In this document: one piece after another, positions 1 to 9,021 of the stretch
How positions within the stretch are numbered: position 1 is the first letter of the stretch
Layout of the letters: every line of letters begins with the position of its first letter
Assembly (NCBI RefSeq): GCF_020439865.1
Contig: NZ_JAGRPF010000202.1
Coordinates: 1-32,059, forward strand
Length of the DNA stretch: 32,059 nucleotides
Source: Prosthecobacter sp.
GTDB taxonomy: Bacteria; Verrucomicrobiota; Verrucomicrobiia; Verrucomicrobiales; Verrucomicrobiaceae
Direction of reading: 5' to 3'
Notes under the pieces: model-generated
What the model saw: the letters and a program-made list of their open reading frames with translations, nothing else
Database searches by the model: none
Told to the model about the DNA's origin: nothing
Position numbers and translations under genes: made by a program

Positions 1-1
1 A

Positions 2-178
2 CCACCCGTGTTCTTCGGCCATTACTGGATGCCAGCCAGCCGTGAGAAAGCACCGTTGCGTCACAACCTCGCCTGCCTTGATTTCAGCGCGGCACGAGAA
101 GGCACCATGGTGTCTTACCGGTGGGATGGAGAGCGCCGGCTCGCCCCTGGCAAGTTCGTCGTGGGAAACCTTAACTGA
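2..178 (+). CDS. Metallophosphoesterase, C-terminal end (partial)
   Basis: Only the last 58 codons are present, open at the left edge and ending in TGA at 176-178. The translated end contains PPVFFGHYWMP, then NLACLDFSAA and MVSYRWDGE. I recognise this as the C-terminal strand region of calcineurin-like metallophosphoesterases: the GHxW histidine is a metal ligand in that fold, and the LDFS and YRWDGE segments are typical of the predicted bis(5'-nucleosyl)-tetraphosphatase/PrpE-like group. The metal-binding N-terminal half lies outside the window, so substrate and exact family cannot be fixed. It converges with the DUF3293 gene 23 bp away and is probably not part of the kinase island. A role as a protein phosphatase opposing the kinases is possible in principle but nothing here shows it. 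Confidence 0.72.
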   Translation, partial: PPVFFGHYWMPASREKAPLRHNLACLDFSAAREGTMVSYRWDGERRLAPGKFVVGNLN

Positions 179-201
179 TTCATGAGGCGTAGAACTTCAT
201 G

Positions 202-594
202 TCAGCCGGACGGGTCAACTCTCTTCGCGAACTGGGCGACGGGTTTTAGGCTGCGGCGGTGATCGCAATGGCTGACAAACAACGTGCCACTGCTCACGAA
301 GTAGATGGCGTCCTGCTTGAATCGGACCCCCATCTTGCACGCCTCCTCGAATTCTAGAGCAGCAGCATATCCAGGCTCCGCATGCTGGGTCGCAGGCGAG
401 TATCCGGTAATTGTTCCGATGAGTTTTCCACCTTGTTCCAGCTCCGCACGGAGAGCATCGCTGGCGGCATGGTTGTCCTCACCCGTCCACACTTCCCCCG
501 TGGTGGCATAGGCGGTAATGATCGCGAACGAGTCGGGTAACTCCGACAACGGCAGACCGAGCTTGAATCGTGTATCGAAATAGACTGGGGTCAT
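202..594 (-). CDS. DUF3293 domain protein
   Basis: A 130-residue protein of unknown function. It matches my memory of the DUF3293 family over its whole length: an early YFDTRF, the hallmark FAIITAYATTGE followed by an Asn-containing stretch (GEDNHAASDALRAEL), a central GYSPATQHAEPGYA and the late FKQDAIYFVSSGTLFVSHC. Family members are small soluble cytoplasmic proteins with no known reaction. The reading frame stays open upstream to 771, but that extension is the antisense shadow of the next gene; homology begins at the ATG at 594-592, so that start is chosen. No strong Shine-Dalgarno is visible. The upstream gene on the same strand ends 28 bp before it, so the two may be co-transcribed. Confidence 0.78.
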   Translation of the reverse strand: MTPVYFDTRFKLGLPLSELPDSFAIITAYATTGEVWTGEDNHAASDALRAELEQGGKLIGTITGYSPATQHAEPGYAAALEFEEACKMGVRFKQDAIYFVSSGTLFVSHCDHRRSLKPVAQFAKRVDPSG

Positions 595-622
595 TGGGGT
601 GGCAGCAGGTTTCAAGTTTGAC

Positions 623-802
623 TCACGGCTCCACGGTCTCAACCAAAGCCTCCAGGCGTTCCTCGATCTCGCCTGCCAAGGCATCAAGCAGGTCGTGCTG
701 CTCCTCCTGCGTGAGCGTGGCAAGAATGTGATCAAGCAGGGTTGTGGTGGAGCGGATGAATTCGCGGGCATTTCGTGTCATGGCTGATGATTTGTTACCC
801 AT
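623..802 (-). CDS. Small acidic helical protein of unknown function
   Basis: A 59-residue reading frame that I do not recognise. After a short polar N-terminus it is predicted almost entirely helical and rich in Glu, Leu and Ala (TQEEQHDLLDALAGEIEERL), as in a small coiled-coil or adaptor protein. No membrane segment or cysteine is present. Two in-frame ATGs compete: the one at 802 has GGAAAGG immediately upstream, but very close; the one at 781 has no good ribosome binding site. A longer frame reaches 847. It lies 28 bp upstream of the DUF3293 gene on the same strand, which suggests a two-gene transcript. It could be a chance ORF, although the composition is protein-like. Confidence 0.45.
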   Translation of the reverse strand: MGNKSSAMTRNAREFIRSTTTLLDHILATLTQEEQHDLLDALAGEIEERLEALVETVEP

Positions 803-1049
803 ACCTTTCCGGGTCGGACATTCGCTGGGGGATGTGCAATTTTTCACGCAACTCTCCGGATAGCCCCATTATCCAGCAGCAGGAAAAACCAAAACGTTGT
901 GCGGCGAGACAGCCACATTCTGACCAGACCCTGTAGTATGGACCGTAAACTTGAGACGGATGATCTCGCAACCACCGGGCAAGCATAGCTAAAAAAAGTT
1001 CTTCACGCCATCCCGGCATCGAGGTCAGGGAATGAGGATTCAGGAGTAA
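803..1049. other. Stretch without a convincing gene
   Basis: No homology-bearing frame was seen on either strand. A minus-strand frame at 795-1019 is open, but its composition (many Trp, Cys and Arg, no recognisable motif) does not look like a protein. The stretch lies between the small helical gene and the hairpin at 1050-1079. Confidence 0.4.
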
Positions 1050-1079
1050 CGATCCCGCCTGCGGATACAGGCGGGATCG
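1050..1079. terminator. Perfect 12-bp hairpin, possible terminator or repeat element
   Basis: CGATCCCGCCTG (1050-1061) and its exact complement (1068-1079) flank a six-base loop. The stem is very GC-rich. There is no T-run on either side, so it is not a textbook intrinsic terminator. It begins 6 bp beyond the stop of the gene remnant on the minus strand, the place expected for a 3' hairpin. It could instead be a copy of a dispersed palindromic repeat. Confidence 0.45.
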
Positions 1080-1084
1080 CGTGG

Positions 1085-1334
1085 TTACAGATCACAAGCG
1101 GTGATCCAAGTGGCCGGGGCGTTGCCTTCGGCGTCGGCGAGCACAGTTGCCGTGGCGGCATGACCGTCGCGATCGCAACCCGTGAGGACGAGGATGGGCA
1201 GAGCCTGCCCTTCAATGGCATCACCTTCACACCCATCGCCTCAAGCAGCGCCGTGCCCATCTGGCGGGTCTTGTCGTCCACGGGCTAGGTGGGAGCAGGC
1301 CGGTGAAGCGTCCTTCAAATGAATCGGCGGGCAT
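1085..1334 (-). pseudogene. Frameshifted remnant of a small unknown gene
   Basis: Three minus-strand frames read in sequence give one protein-like product. From the ATG at 1334 the frame reads MPADSFEGRFTGLLPPS. It must then shift near 1285-1290 to VDDKTRQMGTALLEAMG, because that second frame is closed by TAG just before it. It must shift again near 1225-1235 to reach GDAIEGQALPILVLTGCDRD and on to ATWITACDL followed by TAA at 1087-1085. The third segment (44 codons from 1216) is closed upstream by TGA. The composition of the last segment is clearly that of a folded beta-rich protein, but I cannot name the family. Two sequencing errors are the alternative to decay. Confidence 0.5.
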
Positions 1335-1514
1335 GTCCTAAGTGTGGCCTAGGTTCCAGAGTTAGGTGATGTTGCCTTGCGGAGATTGGCCGATCAGCAC
1401 CAACACATTTGAATTAGCTTTGAATTCCAACGACAGTCGGTTCACTTGCAAGTTCCCTGTCACTGAGACCCCTGCCGACCATTCCAACTTGAACCAAGTT
1501 TTGGCCACTCCATT
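1335..1514. other. Intergenic region downstream of the FHA gene
   Basis: No gene seen. Just past the FHA stop codon on the minus strand is a short inverted repeat, AACTTG (1486-1491) AAC CAAGTT (1495-1500), which is too weak to call a terminator with confidence. Base composition is less GC-rich than in the kinase genes. Confidence 0.35.
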
Positions 1515-2732
1515 TCAATTCCCCGTTCTTCGAATCAGCGGGCTCTGCTGACCGCCGCGCAGCGCGGGCTTCGGCTCCGGTAGAGGTCCGACGCCTGAGT
1601 CCTCGACCTGCGGCAAGTGGCTCTCCCCCCCCCTCAAAGGGGGCCTCTCGACCACATTTGCGCCACCGAACGGATCGATAATCATGAACACACAGTCCAC
1701 GATGCCGAAGCGTATGCGGTCGCCTGATTTTAGCACCCAATGTTCAACTTGGACGCCGTTGACGAAAGTGCCGCAACTCGAACCAATATCGAAAATCTCA
1801 AATTTCCCCCCCCCGTCGCCTGCAAGACGCGCGTGACGACCGGAGATGTGCTCTTCGGCGATGACGAAATCATTGCCAGGCTGGCGGCCGATGGTCACCT
1901 GTCCGCCCACAGGCACGACCCAACTCTGCTCGTCAGAATTCAAGACACTGAGCAAACCGTGCAATGGAGATTTCGCGACCGACGCCAATTTACGCGCCAC
2001 ATCAGCCTTCGCCTGCACCAAGGTGCCCTCGAAATCGTCATCTGAATCAAGCTGTCCGCCTGCGACGTAGCGAAAGACCGCTGTGACAGTAGCAAACTCT
2101 ATCTTGTCACCATTCTGAAGAGCGCAACGTTCAATTCGTTCACCATTGACGAAGGTGCCGCCGCTGGAATTAAGGTCCACGATCTCAAACACGCCATCCC
2201 GGCGAGCGGCGAACTTAGCGTGCTGACCTGAGACATGCAGGTCGCGGATGATGAGGTCGTTGCCCTTGTTCCTGCCCACAGTGAAAGGATCTTTTACAGT
2301 CACGATGGCATCATTGCCTCCTTCGACGGACAGTGTCAGCGTGGCGAGGCTTTTAGGATTGAAAACAACCGCAGCCGACGCTGGCGGCGGATAAACGGCG
2401 GAGGGATCCTGCTCCAGAGGGCGGGTCCGGGGCACTTCCACCACCTTTGCCTGTTGCGCTTCGAGCCTGCGCTGCTGCTCCAACAGTTCGGCCTTCATCC
2501 GCGCCATCTCCGACTCCATCCTCACGCGCTCCAATTCGATCTTGAGCCGCTCCTGCTCCAATTGCGAATCGACGACGGCAGCCGGTGCGGAAGTTGCGGC
2601 TGCTTTTTGGGGCGGAGTGATTTCAATGAACGAAGAAGCAGGTCTTGCGACGGGTGCAGACGCGGGCCCGGGCTCCGGTTCTCCCCACTCCATGTCATCC
2701 CAAGAAGCGGCGATGTTTTCTTTCTGTGACAT
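1515..2732 (-). CDS. Cytoplasmic double-FHA phosphothreonine reader with coiled coil
   Basis: A 405-residue protein without signal peptide or membrane helix. Residues 1-50 are polar and proline-rich. Residues 55-98 are a heptad-like Glu/Leu/Arg/Met coiled coil. Two FHA domains follow. FHA1 (about 130-222) has GRNKGND at 153-159, SGQH at 168-171 and NSSGGTFVNG at 188-197. FHA2 (about 262-352) has GRQPGND at 282-288, SGRH at 297-300 and GSSCGTFVNG at 317-326. The conserved Gly-Arg, Ser-x-x-His and Asn-Gly residues that bind phosphothreonine are intact in both. The gene follows the ECF sigma gene by 44 bp on the same strand and is probably in its transcript. Next to seven Ser/Thr kinases, the likely job is docking to phosphorylated kinases or substrates. 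The last 45 residues (after DPFGG) are low-complexity and lie on DNA that looks like an inserted repeat. Two nine-base G tracts lie in the coding strand. Confidence 0.9.
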   Translation of the reverse strand: MSQKENIAASWDDMEWGEPEPGPASAPVARPASSFIEITPPQKAAATSAPAAVVDSQLEQERLKIELERVRMESEMARMKAELLEQQRRLEAQQAKVVEVPRTRPLEQDPSAVYPPPASAAVVFNPKSLATLTLSVEGGNDAIVTVKDPFTVGRNKGNDLIIRDLHVSGQHAKFAARRDGVFEIVDLNSSGGTFVNGERIERCALQNGDKIEFATVTAVFRYVAGGQLDSDDDFEGTLVQAKADVARKLASVAKSPLHGLLSVLNSDEQSWVVPVGGQVTIGRQPGNDFVIAEEHISGRHARLAGDGGGKFEIFDIGSSCGTFVNGVQVEHWVLKSGDRIRFGIVDCVFMIIDPFGGANVVERPPLRGGESHLPQVEDSGVGPLPEPKPALRGGQQSPLIRRTGN

Positions 2733-2776
2733 GTCCGTTTGTTTACTGCGGGAGAATCAACAGTTCAAGCCACAGA

Positions 2777-3538
2777 CTACGCTTGCGCGAGAGCCTGACG
2801 GAGGTGGCGCATCTCGGCTTTCAAGTCCTCCTCGTTGGCGACGGTTTCGAGGATCTGCGCCTCCAGAGCCGATCGGAAACGGTCTCGCAAGCGGCTGAGG
2901 GCGGTCTTGAGAGCGTTGGTGTTTATTCCGAGCCTCCCCTCCCAAACCGCATAGGTTGCTGCATCCGGTGTACTGACCAAGCCTGACTGCAAAGAGTCAA
3001 ACAGTGCCTTCTTCCCCTGTTGATCATAGTCCGCCGCCACGTCAGCCTTGGCATGCCGCACGATCTCCAGAGCCCACTGGCGGTCGAAGTAGGCCTCGGC
3101 ATCCACCGCAACTGGATCCGCAGGCTCATGCCGCGATTCCGCCCATGCCACGTCCAAGGGAATAAAGGAGGCGTTGCCACCGCGTTTCTCCGCCCTTGCC
3201 TTTCCCTCGTGGTTTGACAGGAAGTATTTGAAGTCGTGAACCAAAAAGGCGCGGAAGCGCCCGCGATTTTGATGAGCACGCTGAATATAGTCACGCTCCA
3301 GCAGCTTCGCAAAATACCCCTGCGTGACATCCTCAGCATCATGCGGTGTGCAGCCGCGATGCCGGGCGAAGGCGTAGATGGGCCGCCAGTATTTTCGGCA
3401 GAGATCATTGAGCGCCAGATTCGCCGCGCTGTGATCCTGTCCGGCCACCATCACCTGACTCCAACGTGTGGTTGGGAAAGGGCTTGCGTTAATTGTGGAT
3501 CGAGGAGGCATCAGGATGCTTGGCAGAGAAGCCACCAT
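2777..3538 (-). CDS. ECF-type RNA polymerase sigma factor, kinase-associated type
   Basis: A 253-residue sigma-70 family protein of the extracytoplasmic-function kind common in Planctomycetes and Verrucomicrobia. FPTTRWS stands at residues 21-27. Region 2 follows, with LCRKYWRPIYAFARHRG and the core-binding motif DAEDVTQ at 67-73, then FAKLLER and GRFRAFL. An EKRGGN loop links to a helix-turn-helix region 4 at about 196-225 (LGINTNALKTALSRLRDRF). Family members direct RNA polymerase to dedicated promoters, and several groups are encoded beside Ser/Thr kinases. The ATG at 3538 has GAGG five bases upstream; an internal ATG at 3511 is possible, since homology starts at about residue 20. No anti-sigma gene adjoins it. 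The gene is divergent from K1, and the double-FHA gene lies 44 bp downstream. Control by kinase phosphorylation instead of an anti-sigma factor is an inference. Confidence 0.9.
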   Translation of the reverse strand: MVASLPSILMPPRSTINASPFPTTRWSQVMVAGQDHSAANLALNDLCRKYWRPIYAFARHRGCTPHDAEDVTQGYFAKLLERDYIQRAHQNRGRFRAFLVHDFKYFLSNHEGKARAEKRGGNASFIPLDVAWAESRHEPADPVAVDAEAYFDRQWALEIVRHAKADVAADYDQQGKKALFDSLQSGLVSTPDAATYAVWEGRLGINTNALKTALSRLRDRFRSALEAQILETVANEEDLKAEMRHLRQALAQA

Positions 3539-3618
3539 GCCAGCCTCGTTGCAGAAATCGACCCTGGATTGACACAGACTTTACCGGATTCAGGCTCGCC
3601 CACCGGTCTCGGTTCTGC

Positions 3619-3640
3619 TTTCCTACCGGTTCATAGGAAA
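3619..3640. promoter_or_regulatory. Inverted repeat in the divergent ECF/K1 promoter region
   Basis: TTTCCTA (3619-3625) and TAGGAAA (3634-3640) are exact complements around an eight-base centre CCGGTTCA. The site lies about 80 bp upstream of the sigma gene start and just upstream of the K1 promoter box, a position suited to an operator. It is not repeated before the other kinases. No protein can be assigned to it. Confidence 0.35.
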
Positions 3641-3666
3641 AAAGAATTTCATCTTTTTCACCGACG

Positions 3667-3696
3667 CCCTGTAACCTCCCGCTCTGCTTTCATTAG
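3667..3696 (+). promoter_or_regulatory. K1 promoter, shared lineage A box
   Basis: CCCTGTAACC (3667-3676), a 14-base spacer ending in CTGCTTT, and CATTAG (3691-3696). The same boxes with exactly the same spacer precede K2, K4 and K7. The AAC in the upstream box resembles the AAC core common in ECF -35 elements. The ATG follows after 16 bases that contain GGGTAGAAC but no good Shine-Dalgarno. Confidence 0.65.
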
Positions 3697-3712
3697 TTCC
3701 GGGTAGAACGCC

Positions 3713-7237
<3,525 letters not shown>

Positions 7238-7309
7238 TCCGGCCATTTCCATTCTCCGCAACAATGCGATGTATGAACTGGGTCGCGCAACGGGCTCGAT
7301 TGTCCCCTT

Positions 7310-8827
7310 TTATTCGGCGACAAACCGCATTTTCACCTCGCCAAGCTCGATCTCGTCTCCCGGATTCAACGATGCCTGATGGTAGTAGGTGCCGTTCACG
7401 CGCAGCCCGTTGGCGGATTCGAGGTCCGCGATCGTCCATTCGCCATTAGTCATTGTGATCAGGCAGTGAGTCTCGGACACGCTGTCGTCCTTGAGCACGA
7501 TGTCGTTGTGTTTCCCGCTGCCGATTTTCACACCTTTGGCCATCACGGTATGACGGGTCTTTTTGCCATCGACCAACTCCAGATAAGCGGGCGGGACGGA
7601 GGTGTTTTCGACCACGGACGCACTTGGTTGAGGTGTCGGCTTCTTTGGTGCCGCCACAGGTTCCTCACGAACGGGTGAGGCTCGCTTGTTCGTATCAACG
7701 ACGGTGCCAGTCTTATTGCGGCGGGAGGCGAGAGCGATCACTGCCAGCAAGACCACGCCCACCACTCCCCATCCCCAAAGGGGCATCATCGGAGACATAT
7801 CCTCCGATTGCGGCTCGGTAGATTGCAATGCGAGTGCCGGAGGTGGATCGACATGCAGAACCCGCTCCACCACGTCGCTCGGAATCGCCACACTCGCCTT
7901 CCTGCCGGACTCACTCGTCAGTTCCAGTTTCACGGGCGCAGCTTCGATCAATGACGACACGTCCAGCACCGCCGTGCCTCCGCTGTGCATCGCGCCGATC
8001 AACGTCGGCCAGGTGTCGTCTGGCAGTCGCCTCGAGGTGACGTCCGCCGGCAGATGCACGCCATCCGTTTGAACGGACAGCTCCTTGAGATCGGCGAAGT
8101 AGTTGGCCTCCGTTGCTTTCTCCGCGAATCCAAGCGTGTGGACGGCGACACCAAGCCTCTTGGCTTCGGCGATCAGCTCATTACGCCGTTCCGTGACTCG
8201 CAGCGGTCCTCCGGGTGTCTCGTCCTTGCCGTCCGTGAGCAGAACCACGCAGCGACGCGTCTCATCGCGCCTCGCCAGATGATCGCCCAGCGCATGTTTG
8301 ACGTTTTGAAAAATCAGCGTCGTCAACGAAGCGTCTCCGTCCGCCTTCATTCCGGCGAGGGCCGCCTCCTGTTGTGAAGAGGTTGATCCAAATGGCGCAA
8401 CGACCACCAGATCCCTGGCCAGGCTGGCGATCATCACCGCGTCACCCTTTGGCAGGAGCTTGAGGAAGGTGCGCGTTTCGTCGGCGCACGCCGCAATTGT
8501 CCGCTGCCGGGCCGGATTGCTGTTGTCCACCACGACCAGCCACGCGCAATTTGCCGGCTGAAGTGAATCAAAGGCCTTCCATGTGACCGGCAGCACTGTT
8601 TCGCCCGAAACCGTCTGGAGCTTGGCTGCAGCGACGCTCACCGTTGCAGCGTCTGCGAGCCTCAGGCTTACGCGAATCTTCTTCTTCCCGTCGACACCCT
8701 CGATCTTCAAGTCCGAGGCTGAAACCCGCACCTCCTGCCCCCAGGAATCAGAGGTCAGGGCGGCGGCTGTGGAAAGCAGGGCAAGAAGGGGAAAAACCCG
8801 GCGGATGCGATAAGCGGCTGGCCTCAT
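7310..8827 (-). CDS. VWA-TM-FHA membrane protein
   Basis: 505 residues. Arg-rich start plus hydrophobic stretch (about 9-24) form a signal peptide or anchor. A von Willebrand A domain covers about 94-270: VVVDNSNP at 98-105 is the first MIDAS motif but with Pro105 in place of the usual second Ser, Thr169/170 and LLTDGKDE (Asp199) supply the others. A membrane helix at about 349-368 is followed by basic residues (RRNK), so the tail is cytoplasmic. The tail ends in an FHA domain (about 430-502) with SETH at 451-454 and SANGLRVNG at 471-479. The Arg of the usual GRxxxND is Ser437 here (GSGKHND), so phosphothreonine binding may be weak. It is the only minus-strand gene among the kinases, convergent with K1 and divergent from K2. 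It is a plausible partner that couples a periplasmic VWA contact to a cytoplasmic phospho-signal. Confidence 0.88.
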   Translation of the reverse strand: MRPAAYRIRRVFPLLALLSTAAALTSDSWGQEVRVSASDLKIEGVDGKKKIRVSLRLADAATVSVAAAKLQTVSGETVLPVTWKAFDSLQPANCAWLVVVDNSNPARQRTIAACADETRTFLKLLPKGDAVMIASLARDLVVVAPFGSTSSQQEAALAGMKADGDASLTTLIFQNVKHALGDHLARRDETRRCVVLLTDGKDETPGGPLRVTERRNELIAEAKRLGVAVHTLGFAEKATEANYFADLKELSVQTDGVHLPADVTSRRLPDDTWPTLIGAMHSGGTAVLDVSSLIEAAPVKLELTSESGRKASVAIPSDVVERVLHVDPPPALALQSTEPQSEDMSPMMPLWGWGVVGVVLLAVIALASRRNKTGTVVDTNKRASPVREEPVAAPKKPTPQPSASVVENTSVPPAYLELVDGKKTRHTVMAKGVKIGSGKHNDIVLKDDSVSETHCLITMTNGEWTIADLESANGLRVNGTYYHQASLNPGDEIELGEVKMRFVAE

Positions 8828-8975
8828 GACGGATGCGGTTGGACTCGGCCGCGCACCTAACCCCGGTTTGAAACCCTGTCAGCCACCAAGTGGCAGTGAC
8901 CTCGCAAGGCTGACCAACCGGCATGGACCGTCTGAACTGAGGCAGACACGGTGATTTGATGTTTTTTTTCACTTT

Positions 8976-9005
8976 CCCTGTAACCGCCCGCCCTGCTTTC
9001 ATTAG
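8976..9005 (+). promoter_or_regulatory. K2 promoter, shared lineage A box
   Basis: CCCTGTAACC (8976-8985), a 14-base spacer and CATTAG (9000-9005), 16 bases before the ATG. A T-run and CACTTTC stand immediately upstream, as before K4 and K7. The box lies in the 194-bp divergent gap with the VWA-FHA gene. Confidence 0.7.
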
Positions 9006-9021
9006 TCTTTGTTAGAACCTC

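Noticed and set aside
795..1019. Open minus-strand frame of 74 codons overlapping the start of the small helical gene
   Set aside because: No recognisable motif and a composition rich in Trp, Cys and Arg. The overlap with the next start looks like coupling but is not enough evidence for a gene.
1083..1090. CTGTAACC on the minus strand as a further copy of the lineage A promoter box
   Set aside because: It overlaps the TAA of the gene remnant, has no CATTAG at the right spacing and no gene behind it.
7238..7309. Terminator between the convergent K1 and VWA-FHA genes
   Set aside because: No stable inverted repeat followed by a T-run could be found in the 72 bp.
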